Shown one piece after another: positions 26,081 through 33,583 of a DNA stretch of 64,000 nt. The notes beneath the pieces were generated by a model, which made no database searches, was not told the DNA's origin, and was given only the letters and a program-made list of their open reading frames with translations. The position numbers and the translations under genes were made by a program. Source of the stretch: Citrobacter freundii (GTDB taxonomy: Bacteria; Bacteroidota; Bacteroidia; Chitinophagales; Chitinophagaceae); contig QFQQ01000043.1 in assembly GCA_003243445.1 (NCBI GenBank), positions 1-64,000 of the forward strand, in the 5' to 3' direction. Positions within the stretch are counted from its first letter, which is position 1. Each line of letters begins with the position of its first letter.

Positions 26081-27457
26081 ATGTTGTCTTCCAAAGAAAT
26101 TAAAACGATGATTGCGCAGGGTGAAGGAAGTAACCTTGAATTCAAACAGTCCCTTCCCGCAAAGGCAAGTGATCTTTCCCATGAGCTTTGTGCATTTGCT
26201 AATTCTGCGGGAGGTACGGTGCTTATCGGCGTTACCGATCAGGGAAACGTAGCAGGTATTCAGCTCACAAACAGCGACCGGTCGTGGCTTCAACAGATAT
26301 TGGACAACCTCGAACCGCCATTAAAGATAGAACAGGAGGAAGTGATAATTGAAGGTAAAGTGGTGCTGTGTTTGAAAGTGCCCGCCGGTTCAAACAAACC
26401 ATACCTGACAAATGGAAGTATATACGTTCGAAGCGGGCCAAACTCGCAAAAAATTACTTCAAGGGAGAAAATAAGCCAGCTTTTTTTCAGGTCAGGCTGT
26501 ATCGTGTTTGAAGAGACGCCGGTTCAGCGGTTTCAATATAAAAGAGATTTCAATGAAATCTTCTTCAATGAATTTATAAGCATTGCGAGCATCAGTACAG
26601 CTTTACCGACGTCAGTTCTGCAGGAGAATTTGCAACTCATTACAGAGGATCGTTTTTTCAAAAGTGCAGGCGTGCTTTTCTTTGGAAATGATCCGCAGCG
26701 TGTCTTTCCACATGCGGTGACAAGATGTCTTCTTTTTAAAGGCACCAGTAAAGTGCATATACTGGATGATAAAACGGTGTCAGGGAATTTGTATCATCAG
26801 TACCAGGAGGCATTGTTGTATCTGCAGCAAAAGCTGAATCTTACCTATCATATCAATGATGCTGGTCCCAGGATTGAAGAATTGGAGATACCGTTGGTGG
26901 CATTGCGGGAAGCACTGGTGAACGCGTTGGCGCACCGGGATTATTCGGATCCGGGGGCAACGATCATGGTAGAGATCTACGATGATCGGGTTGAGATCAG
27001 TAACCCGGGCGGGCTGGTGGACAGTATTGAACGGGCGCAGTTTGGTCAGAAAAGCCAGTCGAGAAATCCGTTGATATTTGGGTTATTGCAAAGGATCAGG
27101 TTGGTGGAGAAAGTGGGATCGGGGATCAGGCGGATGAATGATGCGATGAGGGAGGCGGAATTGCCACCACCTTGTTATGCACTGGAGGGAATGTTTACTG
27201 TGACTTTTTTCCGGCCTATTGGTTGGAGTGAATGGATGTCATCATTGCTGCAGGTGTTAAGCGCTATGCAAATCAGACTAATCGAGATTTTGAATGCAAA
27301 TTCAAAAATAACTGCACGAGAAGTTGCGCGGCAAATGAATATTGATCCGCGAACAGTGGAACGGAATATTGCGATTTTGAAAAAGCGAGGCATTGTAGTG
27401 CGTGAAGGCAGTGACAAGGATGGAATTTATAGGATTGTGAGAATGAGAATTGAATAA
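26081..27457 (+). CDS. AlbA/Schlafen-type ATP-binding transcriptional regulator
   Basis: A 458-aa protein. The N-terminal AlbA_2 domain (about residues 12-125) has EGSNLEFKQSLP and the FANSAGGTVLIGVTD core. A middle helical region is followed by a GHKL-like ATPase half (about 270-370: LREALVNALAHRDY, DDRVEISNPGGL, VGSGIRRMNDA). A C-terminal winged helix (about 400-455: ITAREVARQMNIDPRTVERNI) completes it. Such proteins are often labelled RecG-like helicases or divergent AAA regulators but have no helicase motor. It is a single gene, and its target is unknown. Confidence 0.88.
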   Translation: MLSSKEIKTMIAQGEGSNLEFKQSLPAKASDLSHELCAFANSAGGTVLIGVTDQGNVAGIQLTNSDRSWLQQILDNLEPPLKIEQEEVIIEGKVVLCLKVPAGSNKPYLTNGSIYVRSGPNSQKITSREKISQLFFRSGCIVFEETPVQRFQYKRDFNEIFFNEFISIASISTALPTSVLQENLQLITEDRFFKSAGVLFFGNDPQRVFPHAVTRCLLFKGTSKVHILDDKTVSGNLYHQYQEALLYLQQKLNLTYHINDAGPRIEELEIPLVALREALVNALAHRDYSDPGATIMVEIYDDRVEISNPGGLVDSIERAQFGQKSQSRNPLIFGLLQRIRLVEKVGSGIRRMNDAMREAELPPPCYALEGMFTVTFFRPIGWSEWMSSLLQVLSAMQIRLIEILNANSKITAREVARQMNIDPRTVERNIAILKKRGIVVREGSDKDGIYRIVRMRIE

Positions 27458-27460
27458 TTG

Positions 27461-27582
27461 TGTCGGTGTAAATGTCGGTGTAGATATTAAGTTGAGTTGA
27501 TGCTATGTGATTGGAAAATAAATAATTAAGTAGGTTCGACTTCTTGGCCTTTGTGATTATGCCGGAGTAAAATGTCGGTGTA
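27461..27582. repeat. Three TGTCGGTGTA repeats downstream of the AlbA-type gene
   Basis: Identical TGTCGGTGTA decamers occur at 27461-27470, 27473-27482 and 27573-27582, just after the stop of the regulator gene. They could be protein-binding sites or decayed coding repeats. The rest of the gap 27458-27716 shows nothing else. Confidence 0.5.
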
Positions 27583-27716
27583 AACGGCGGAATAAAAGCA
27601 ATAGAAGTATAAAGAATCAGGTATTGACGTTTCTTATTTGAATATTGCAATGTATCTGAAGATCCAAATAAAACTTGTCTGCCAGGTTTATTTTAAATAA
27701 AAAATACTTTTATGTT

Positions 27717-27878
27717 ATGAGCGAAAAAGATATACAGCGATTAATTGACCTCGCAGAGGAACAACTGAAGCAATCCTTTACAAAGGAAGAGGCCAGGGAA
27801 TCGCTTGTTACCGCCGGTATAATGGAGGAGGATGGTAGCTTATCGCAGCCTCTTGCAGAATTAGCTCAGGCTTCTTAA
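27717..27878 (+). CDS. Small acidic protein, possible antitoxin-like partner
   Basis: A 53-aa soluble protein from the ATG at 27717 (MSEKDIQRLIDLAEEQLKQSFTK). The frame is open 14 codons further upstream, but that start is less plausible. The sequence is helical and acidic. Its stop overlaps the ATG of the broken frame that follows (TAATG), the arrangement of a coupled two-gene unit. Antitoxin function is inferred only from size, coupling and the nature of the neighbour. Confidence 0.6.
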   Translation: MSEKDIQRLIDLAEEQLKQSFTKEEARESLVTAGIMEEDGSLSQPLAELAQAS

Positions 27879-27986
27879 TGTACGATACACAATCAAATCT
27901 GATCATTGGTTTTCACGGTACTTACGAGGCTTCTGTTTGATGCGACTATGAACAACAAGACTCCTCTAAACTTCAATAAGAACCTT
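27878..27986 (+). pseudogene. 5' remnant of a small toxin-like (HGT-motif) gene
   Basis: From the ATG at 27878 the frame reads MYDTQSNLIIGFHGTYEASV and then stops at 27938-27940. The next frame continues in plausible coding style as RLLFDATMNNKTPLNFNKNL up to the 64-bp inverted repeat that starts at 27985. The IIGFHG start is, from memory, shared by uncharacterised Bacteroidota proteins with a predicted ADP-ribosyltransferase-like fold. This looks like a frameshifted N-terminus whose remainder was displaced by the palindromic element. Confidence 0.55.
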
Positions 27987-28302
27987 CAATGTCATCCCGG
28001 GCGTCTGACGACGGAGTATAACAAGACAAATCGACGCAGACCCGGGACGAGTCCCCCCTCCCCAGGTGACCTTATGCCGGACCAACTTTTAAAGACCAAC
28101 AAGTTTAATGACTATTGATCCGGCATCCCGTATTTGAAAAATGAGTTCCTGATCACGGGATGCCGGGTCTTATATGCTGTAAGGTCGATAGTGGACAATA
28201 ATTGGCCCGGCATAAATGTCTTTGAGGGGAGGTCGTCTGTCCCGGGTCTGCGTCGATTTGTCTTGTTATACTCCGTCGTCAGACGCCCGGGATGACATTG
28301 AA
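27985..28302. repeat. K-family palindromic element with 64-bp perfect inverted ends
   Basis: Positions 27985-28048 and 28239-28302 are perfect 64-bp reverse complements ending in TTCAATGTCATCCCGG / CCGGGATGACATTGAA. The 190-bp interior holds two further inverted pairs: 28072-28085 with 28202-28215, and 28118-28131 with 28155-28169. There is no coding capacity, so it resembles a non-autonomous mobile element. The last 16 bp recur at 30348-30363. Confidence 0.9.
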
Positions 28303-28439
28303 CTTTACCGCGGACGTTGATCTGGGCACGTGACGTTAAAGGGTTCTTACCGGAAACAGGTATGTAGCCAGCAACTACGAATGCGGACCTTTTGGCCGGC
28401 TGTCGCCTACCTGCCGCGGGAGTGGCTCAAGATGTCCAC

Positions 28440-28484
28440 TAACCTCCCAAACCTCTCAAACGTTTCAAACCTCTCAAACCTTCT
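28440..28484. repeat. B-like repeat, single arm
   Basis: Tandem AACCTCTCAA-type units (CCAAACCTCTCAAACG and variants) occur before the gene at 28.56 kb. They resemble one arm of a B-family element. No partner arm is found. Confidence 0.55.
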
Positions 28485-28555
28485 ACCGCAGGCAAAGGCT
28501 TGGCACGCTTATGGTTCTTTTTCGTTATATTCATACAACTAAAAACGATATCGCC

Positions 28556-28951
28556 ATGCTCAAATTAAATGACCTTAAACCGGGAGATGTTATCTCCATC
28601 AACGACGAAGGGATAGAGAGGGAAGGAATAGTAGTCAGGATCAGCCATGAGGACCACCAGGCCCTGGTGAACAATGGCATCCAGGAATTCTGGTACAGCC
28701 CCCAGGAAATGAACGCGATTCCGCTGGATGAGGCGCAACTGACACGACTGGGTTTTACGCGGGAGGCGGTAGATGGTGGCGTGAAGTACAAAAAAGATTC
28801 GTTCCGGCTGGTAACGCCGCGGGCGGGCGATTTTTCGCATGTGGACATGTGGTGGCGGGAAGACCGGCGGCACTTTAATGTTCCGCTCGGAGTCCACCAG
28901 TTGCAGAACCTGCACCTGGACATGACGAAAGTGCCATTGGAGTTGGCTTAG
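28556..28951 (+). CDS. Conserved hypothetical protein (131 aa)
   Basis: A 131-aa soluble protein from the ATG at 28556 (MLKLNDLKPGDVISINDEG). The upstream in-frame extension has no start context. The N-terminal 50 residues look like a small beta-barrel (GDVISIN, GIVVRISHEDHQALV). The C-terminal half is Trp/His rich (HVDMWWREDRRHFNVPLGVHQLQNLH). I do not recognise a named family. It is a single gene flanked by repeats. Confidence 0.7.
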   Translation: MLKLNDLKPGDVISINDEGIEREGIVVRISHEDHQALVNNGIQEFWYSPQEMNAIPLDEAQLTRLGFTREAVDGGVKYKKDSFRLVTPRAGDFSHVDMWWREDRRHFNVPLGVHQLQNLHLDMTKVPLELA

Positions 28952-28974
28952 GAAGGCGATGGCTGAAGGGAGGC

Positions 28975-29167
28975 ACCGATGTTAGATGATCGATGTCCGA
29001 TGATCGATGAACAGGTCTGTTTTTGGTCAGCCTTCGCTAAAAATAATTTCTTGATCCTCTGCGATCAGCTACCTGATCTGACTGCAGAGGGTTTTTTATT
29101 TTTCCATGATTGTCAATATATTACCCACTCGAAAGGCCGATCATCGGCCATCGGCCATCGAACATCC
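28975..29167. repeat. C-family inverted-arm repeat with embedded terminator, copy 2
   Basis: The left arm (28975-29012) is of GATGTTAGATGATCGATG-type units and the right arm (about 29130-29167) of GGCCATCGGCCATCGAACATCC-like units. The loop contains a terminator at 29053-29098, the same layout as the copy at 5.6 kb. Confidence 0.8.
29053..29098 (+). terminator. Intrinsic terminator after the 28.56-kb gene
   Basis: The stem CCTCTGC/GCAGAGG encloses an inner GATCAG/CTGATC pair and is followed by TTTTTT. It separates the hypothetical gene from the ribosomal operon. Confidence 0.75.
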
Positions 29168-29242
29168 TTCCTCTCTCTCCGTTTGTTTTTGACCCTGAAA
29201 ACGCCTAACTTCGCGAGTTCCGGGGAAAAACTGGGAGCTGAA

Positions 29243-29274
29243 TTTCTTTTTTACGGTATATACTCCTATCTTTG
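29243..29274 (+). promoter_or_regulatory. Promoter of the infA ribosomal operon
   Basis: TATCTTTG (29267-29274) matches the TAnnTTTG box. A weak TTTC (29243-29246) sits 20 bp upstream in the -33 position. The ATG of infA is 16 bp downstream, giving a short leader. Confidence 0.6.
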
Positions 29275-29290
29275 CACCCCTAAAAATAGT

Positions 29291-29509
29291 ATGTCGAAAC
29301 AACCCCTTATTAAACAAGATGGTATCATTCTGGAGGCGCTGTCAAACGCGATGTTCAGGGTGAAGCTGGAAAATGGACACGAAATACTGGCGACCATCTC
29401 GGGAAAGATGCGGATGCACTACATCCGGATCCTGCCGGGTGATAAAGTGGGGGTGGAGTTGTCTCCGTATGATTTGACAAGGGGCAGGATCAATTTCAGG
29501 TACAAATAA
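29291..29509 (+). CDS. infA: Translation initiation factor IF-1
   Basis: A 72-aa OB-fold protein that binds the ribosomal A site during initiation. The family sequence is evident (GIILEALSNAMFRVKLENGH, ISGKMRMHYIRILPGDKV, YDLTRGRINFRYK). The open frame runs further upstream, but the ATG at 29291 gives the exact family length. First gene of the operon that continues with rpmJ, rpsM, rpsK, rpsD, rpoA and rplQ. Confidence 0.97.
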   Translation: MSKQPLIKQDGIILEALSNAMFRVKLENGHEILATISGKMRMHYIRILPGDKVGVELSPYDLTRGRINFRYK

Positions 29510-29574
29510 ACTGATTCATGAGAGGAGCGTTCAGGCGAATCTCAGGACATTTAGAAATATAAAAGTGATTCGTC

Positions 29575-29691
29575 ATGAAAGTTAGAGCATCCATCAAAAA
29601 AAGAAGTGCAGATTGCAAGATCGTACGTCGTAAGGGCAAACTGTATGTGATCAACAAAAAGAACCCTCGCTTCAAGCAGCGTCAGGGGTAA
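29575..29691 (+). CDS. rpmJ: Ribosomal protein L36
   Basis: A 38-aa basic protein, MKVRASIKKRSADCKIVRRK followed by GKLYVINKKNPRFKQRQG. It is the expected L36 length and position between infA and rpsM. Only one Cys (C14) of the classical zinc-binding set is kept, together with a different pattern at the later positions, so this looks like the zinc-free type. It is too short for usual gene-length cut-offs. Confidence 0.96.
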   Translation: MKVRASIKKRSADCKIVRRKGKLYVINKKNPRFKQRQG

Positions 29692-29712
29692 TCCGCCTTC
29701 GCTGAAGCTACT

Positions 29713-29727
29713 GCGGACGGAGTCCGC
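29713..29727 (+). repeat. Small hairpin between rpmJ and rpsM
   Basis: GCGGAC-GGA-GTCCGC forms a 6-bp stem in the 93-bp rpmJ-rpsM gap. CTTCGCTGAAGC immediately upstream is also self-complementary in part. No T-run follows, so read-through is expected. Confidence 0.5.
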
Positions 29728-29784
29728 AAGAAGCAGCGTTGATGGACTAATCAGTTAATAACAAACAATAAATAGTAGAGAAAT

Positions 29785-30165
29785 ATGGCACGTATTGCCG
29801 GTGTTGACTTACCAAAAAACAAAAGAGGCGAAATAGGACTGACCTATATCTATGGTATCGGCCCTTCTACCGCCAAGTACATTCTTGACAAGAACAATAT
29901 TGATCGCAGCAAGAAAGTACATGAGTGGAATGACGAAGACCTGAACGCTATCCGTACTACCATCACGGATGAGCTGAAGGTTGAAGGTCAGCTGCGTTCT
30001 GAAGTACAGATGAGCATCAAGCGTTTGCTTGATATCGCCTGCTACCGTGGCCTCCGTCACAGGAAAGGTCTCCCGGTTCGTGGTCAGCGTACTAAAACCA
30101 ATAGCCGTACACGGAAAGGAAAACGTAAGACGGTTGCGGGTAAGAAGAAAGCGACTAAGAAATAA
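29785..30165 (+). CDS. rpsM: Ribosomal protein S13
   Basis: A 126-aa small-subunit protein contacting 16S rRNA in the head and bridging to the large subunit. The N-terminal ARIAGVDLPKNKRGEIGLTYIYGIG and C-terminal RHRKGLPVRGQRTKTNSRTRKG are hallmarks. The Lys-rich tail (KKATKK) is natural. It is followed by a 224-bp gap that contains A- and K-family repeats, unusual inside this operon. Confidence 0.98.
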   Translation: MARIAGVDLPKNKRGEIGLTYIYGIGPSTAKYILDKNNIDRSKKVHEWNDEDLNAIRTTITDELKVEGQLRSEVQMSIKRLLDIACYRGLRHRKGLPVRGQRTKTNSRTRKGKRKTVAGKKKATKK

Positions 30166-30169
30166 TTCT

Positions 30170-30271
30170 AAGTCAAAAGTCAAAAGTAAAAATTAAAAAT
30201 ATTACCCTGATGTGAGGTCCTTGCCTCTCTGATGGAAGATATTTTTACTTTTTACTTTTGAATTTTGACTT
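30170..30271. repeat. A-family inverted-arm repeat, copy 6
   Basis: The left arm is 30170-30202 (AAGTCAAAAGTCAAAAGTA units). The right arm (about 30239-30271) is its complement-type, with a loop of about 36 nt. It lies 4 bp after the rpsM stop, inside the ribosomal protein operon. Confidence 0.88.
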
Positions 30272-30337
30272 ATATACCAGGCTTATAACATTGAATCATT
30301 TTAGATTGCGTAAGCCGGCAGGAGAAATGGTTCAACT

Positions 30338-30363
30338 CCCGGATCAAGTCCGGGATGACATTG
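30338..30363. repeat. Short K-family relative
   Basis: CCCGGA-loop-TCCGGG forms a hairpin ending in the 16-bp string CCGGGATGACATTGAA that also ends the 64-bp arms at 27985 and 28302. It sits just upstream of rpsK. Confidence 0.65.
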
Positions 30364-30389
30364 AAAAAAATTAAAGATTACCTCAGAAC

Positions 30390-30794
30390 ATGGCAAAAGC
30401 ACAACAGCAGAGTGGTAAAGCGCCTGCAAAGAAAAGAGTGGTAAAGGTTGACGCCTATGGTGATGCACACATCTCCGCCACTTTCAACAACATCATCATC
30501 TCCCTTACCAACAAAACAGGCCAGGTCATCTCCTGGAGCAGTGCTGGTAAAATGGGTTTCAAAGGTTCTAAAAAGAACACTCCTTATGCAGCGCAAATGG
30601 CAGCTGCAGACGCGGCTAAAGCTGCACTGGACGCTGGTCTGAAAAGAGTAGACGTTTATGTGAAAGGTCCGGGCGCTGGTCGTGAAGGTGCAATCCGTTC
30701 TCTTTCTCAGAGCGGTGTTGAGATCGTGATGATCAAAGACGTAACTCCGCTGCCACACAACGGATGCCGTCCTCCAAAGAAAAGAAGAGTTTAA
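30390..30794 (+). CDS. rpsK: Ribosomal protein S11
   Basis: A 134-aa platform protein of the 30S subunit. Hallmarks are AHISATFNNIIISLTN, SSAGKMGFKGSKKNTPYAAQ and the C-terminal DVTPLPHNGCRPPKKRRV. Position and length are typical. It is separated from rpsD by 200 bp holding two strong hairpins. Confidence 0.98.
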   Translation: MAKAQQQSGKAPAKKRVVKVDAYGDAHISATFNNIIISLTNKTGQVISWSSAGKMGFKGSKKNTPYAAQMAAADAAKAALDAGLKRVDVYVKGPGAGREGAIRSLSQSGVEIVMIKDVTPLPHNGCRPPKKRRV

Positions 30795-30801
30795 CATATA
30801 T

Positions 30802-30866
30802 GTTGAACGTAGCCTCCGGGCTACGTTCAACTTGTTATTTTCAGTACTTAGTCCGAGACTAAGTAC
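30802..30866. repeat. Two perfect hairpins between rpsK and rpsD
   Basis: Positions 30802-30831 fold with a 13-bp perfect stem (GTTGAACGTAGCC) and a 4-nt loop. Positions 30844-30866 fold with a 10-bp stem (GTACTTAGTC) and loop CGA. Neither has a clean T-run, so they may act in mRNA processing or as partial terminators. Confidence 0.8.
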
Positions 30867-30994
30867 AACGCCAGTTGTGCGTTGTTTCTGACACGCATGA
30901 CTTTCATTTATTAAAAGGGCGCCCGATTAATTTTTTTAAGGCTTTTTAACGATCGACGCGCCGCACTCTAAAAAAGCTTAATGAAAGTACAATT

Positions 30995-31600
30995 ATGGCA
31001 CGTTACAATGGTCCAAAGACCAAAATCTCCCGCATCTTCGGTGAGCCTATTTTAGGAAATGGTAAATGGTTGGGTAAAAACAGCAACCCTCCCGGTCAGC
31101 ACGGTGAAAAACGCAAACGTAAAACGTTAGGAGAGTACGCTCTTCAGCTGCGTGAAAAACAAAAGGCGAAATACACTTATGGAATCCTCGAAAAACAATT
31201 CCGTAAGACGTTCGACGAAGCTTCCCGCCGTAAAGGTGTAACAGGTGAAAACCTGATCAAACTCCTGGAAGCACGTTTGGATAATACGGTTTTCCGTATG
31301 GGTATCGCTCCAAGCCGTCCTGCTGCCCGTCAGCTGGTTAGCCACAAACACATTGAAGTAAACGGTGAAGTTGTGAATGTTCCTTCTTTCCAGCTGAAAG
31401 CTGGTGATGTTATTACCATCAAAGAAGGCAGCAAAGCAAACTCATCTATCACTTCTGTTGTTCGTGCCAAAAACCCAAAATTCAGCTGGCTCGATTGGAA
31501 CGAGACTGAATTCAAAGGTACTTTCATCACTTACCCTGAAAGGGAAAGCGTTCCTGAGAACATTAAGGAGCAGTTGATTGTTGAATTGTACTCCAAGTAA
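30995..31600 (+). CDS. rpsD: Ribosomal protein S4
   Basis: A 201-aa assembly-initiating 30S protein. The N-terminal ARYNGPKTKISRIFGEPI is of the zinc-free type. The S4 RNA-binding domain (about 90-155, LEARLDNTVFRMGIAPSRPAARQLVSHKHI) and the C-terminal PERESVPENIKEQLIVELYSK are clear. It lies between rpsK and rpoA as usual. Confidence 0.98.
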   Translation: MARYNGPKTKISRIFGEPILGNGKWLGKNSNPPGQHGEKRKRKTLGEYALQLREKQKAKYTYGILEKQFRKTFDEASRRKGVTGENLIKLLEARLDNTVFRMGIAPSRPAARQLVSHKHIEVNGEVVNVPSFQLKAGDVITIKEGSKANSSITSVVRAKNPKFSWLDWNETEFKGTFITYPERESVPENIKEQLIVELYSK

Positions 31601-31605
31601 GAAAT

Positions 31606-31687
31606 AAGTAAAAAGTAAAAATTACCCCGCTTAACTGTTGAGGACAGCTTCTTTCGATAAGCGGGGTTACTTTTTAATTTTGATTTC
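31606..31687. repeat. A-family inverted-arm repeat, copy 7, with GC core
   Basis: The A/T arms continue into a GC stem ACCCCGCTTA / TAAGCGGGGT (about 31623-31667). The same CCCCGCTTA core appears in the copy at 60.0 kb. It lies between rpsD and rpoA. Confidence 0.85.
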
Positions 31688-31720
31688 TTACGATTACCAT
31701 TTTAAAACTTTAAACAAAAT

Positions 31721-32722
31721 ATGGCCATTTTAAATTTCCAAAAACCGGATAAGATCATTCTGCAAAAGGCGACTGATTTCGAAGCTCAGTTTGAGTTTCG
31801 TCCATTGGAGCCTGGCTATGGTGTTACGATCGGTAATGCTCTCCGTCGTGTGCTGCTGAGCTCACTCGAAGGTTATGCAATCATTGGTGTGAAGATCGAA
31901 GGTGTGGAGCACGAATTCGCAACCATGAAAGGTGTTAGCGAAGACGTGGTGGAAATTTTCCTGAACCTGAAACAGGTTCGCTTCAAAAAGATCGTTGATC
32001 ATGAAGTGGCAAACGAGAAAATTCTCCTGTCACTGAAAAATAAAACAGAATTCACAGCTGGTATGATCGGTGAAGGAACGCATTCTTTCCAGATCATGAA
32101 CCCTGATCTGTTGATCTGTACACTGGATTCTTCTGCGAAAATGGATATCGAACTGACGATCGGTAAAGGCCGCGGTTATGTTCCTGCTGAAGAAAACAAA
32201 CCAAAAGATGCTCCGATCGGTTACATTCCAATCGATGCGATCTACACTCCGATCAAGAACGTGAAATACACGATCGAGAACACGCGTGTGGAACAACGCA
32301 CCGACTTCGAAAAACTGATCATGGAAGTATCTACAGATGGTACGATCCATCCTGAAGAAGCCGTTAAACAGGCTTCAAGGATCCTGATCCAGCACCTGAT
32401 GATCATCACTGACGAAAACATCACTTTCGATAACAAAGAAGAGAAGAAAGAAGACCTGGTGGACGAGCAAACACTGCAACTGCGCAAAGTGCTCAAAACT
32501 CCGCTGGAAGATCTCGACCTCTCTGTCCGCGCCTTCAACTGTCTGAAAGCCGCTAAGATCAACTCACTCAGTGAGCTGGTTCAGTACGAGCAGGAAGACC
32601 TGATGAAGTTCCGCAACTTCGGTCAGAAATCCCTGGCTGAGATCGAGCAGGTGCTCACTGAGCGCGGCCTTGGTTTCGGTATGGACCTGGCGAAACTCGG
32701 AGTAGATAAAGACGAACTGTAG
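31721..32722 (+). CDS. rpoA: RNA polymerase alpha subunit
   Basis: A 333-aa subunit. The N-terminal dimerisation domain (about 1-235) contains FEFRPLEPGYGVTIGNALRRVLLSSLEGYAI. The C-terminal domain (about 255-325) contains LEDLDLSVRAFNCLKAAKI and FRNFGQKSLAEI, which bind UP elements and activators. Length is normal. Flanking gaps contain A- and H-family repeats. Confidence 0.98.
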   Translation: MAILNFQKPDKIILQKATDFEAQFEFRPLEPGYGVTIGNALRRVLLSSLEGYAIIGVKIEGVEHEFATMKGVSEDVVEIFLNLKQVRFKKIVDHEVANEKILLSLKNKTEFTAGMIGEGTHSFQIMNPDLLICTLDSSAKMDIELTIGKGRGYVPAEENKPKDAPIGYIPIDAIYTPIKNVKYTIENTRVEQRTDFEKLIMEVSTDGTIHPEEAVKQASRILIQHLMIITDENITFDNKEEKKEDLVDEQTLQLRKVLKTPLEDLDLSVRAFNCLKAAKINSLSELVQYEQEDLMKFRNFGQKSLAEIEQVLTERGLGFGMDLAKLGVDKDEL

Positions 32723-32725
32723 TTA

Positions 32726-32814
32726 AGTTCAAAAGTTTAATAGTTTAGAAGTTTAATAGTTCACTGCGAACAGAAAACTTTTAAACTATTAAACCTTAAA
32801 ACTTGTAAACTTTT
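32726..32814. repeat. H-family inverted-arm repeat, copy 1
   Basis: The left arm (32726-32762) is of AAAAGTTTAATAGTTTAG units. The right arm (about 32773-32814) is of CTTTTAAACTATTAAACC units, complementary around a 10-nt loop. It lies between rpoA and rplQ. It shares the layout but not the units of the A family. Confidence 0.85.
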
Positions 32815-32868
32815 TTCATAACGTAGGCTGTAATTCCTGACACGGTACAGCCGGTAAAACTCAAAGTC

Positions 32869-33357
32869 ATGCGTCACGGAGACAAAGTAAAAAATTTAGG
32901 CCGTAAGAAAGCACACAGGGACGCCCTGCTGGCTAATCTTACTATTCAGCTGATCACGCACAAGCGTATCGTCACTACACTCGCTAAGGCGAAAGCACTG
33001 CGTGTGTATGCTGAGCCCCTGATCACAAAAGCGAAAGAAAATACAACGCACCAGCGTCGTATCGTATTCAGCTATTTGCAGGACAAAGAAGCTATCAAAG
33101 AACTGTTTGGTGCTGTTGCTGAAAAAGTTGCCGGCCGTCCTGGCGGTTATACACGTATTATTAAACTGGGCGCACGTCCTGGTGATAATGCTGAAACTGC
33201 TTTGATCGAGCTGGTTGACTTCAACGAAATTTATGGTAAGGGTAAGGGCGAAGCGAAGGAAGGCGCTAAGAAGACGCGTCGTAGCCGTAGCACAGCCAAG
33301 AAAACCGAGGCGAAAGCGGAGGAAACCACTACCACAGAAGAGAAAGCAGCAGAATAA
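32869..33357 (+). CDS. rplQ: Ribosomal protein L17
   Basis: A 162-aa large-subunit protein. The conserved part (residues 1-125) has MRHGDKVKNLGRKKAHRDAL, LITHKRIVTTLAKAKALR and GGYTRIIKLGARPGDNAE. The last 35 residues are a low-complexity Lys/Glu/Thr tail of the kind common in Bacteroidota L17. It ends the operon and is followed by a clear terminator. Confidence 0.97.
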   Translation: MRHGDKVKNLGRKKAHRDALLANLTIQLITHKRIVTTLAKAKALRVYAEPLITKAKENTTHQRRIVFSYLQDKEAIKELFGAVAEKVAGRPGGYTRIIKLGARPGDNAETALIELVDFNEIYGKGKGEAKEGAKKTRRSRSTAKKTEAKAEETTTTEEKAAE

Positions 33358-33376
33358 TTTTTTCTTCCAACGTATA

Positions 33377-33418
33377 AAATGCCCCGCGCTCGGTTTGAGT
33401 TCGGGGCATTTTTTTTAG
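33377..33418 (+). terminator. Intrinsic terminator of the ribosomal operon
   Basis: The stem AAATGCCCCG/CGGGGCATTT (10 bp) is followed by a run of T residues, 20 bp after the rplQ stop. Confidence 0.9.
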
Positions 33419-33441
33419 GTTTGATAAATACTTGAATCCGG

Positions 33442-33553
33442 CTCGATGTTCGATGTTAGATGGTCGATGGTGGGGGTTCCCAATATCAGAATCCTCGTTT
33501 CTCATCGGAGTTTAGCATACGACCATCGACCATCTAACATCGAATATCGGTCG
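33442..33553. repeat. C-family inverted-arm repeat, copy 3
   Basis: The left arm (33442-33474) is of CGATGTTCGATGTTAGATGG-like units. The right arm (about 33518-33553) is complementary, with a loop of about 43 nt. It lies between the rplQ terminator and ppc and keeps a reading frame open upstream of the true ppc start. Confidence 0.85.
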
Positions 33554-33583
33554 ACTGTAGAACAGTCTCAATCATCGACAACC

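Noticed and set aside
27985..28302. Insertion sequence
   Set aside because: The 190-bp interior has no transposase; at most a non-autonomous element.
33446..33583. N-terminal extension of PEP carboxylase
   Set aside because: The extra 46 codons are translated from a C-family repeat; the ATG at 33584 gives the family start.
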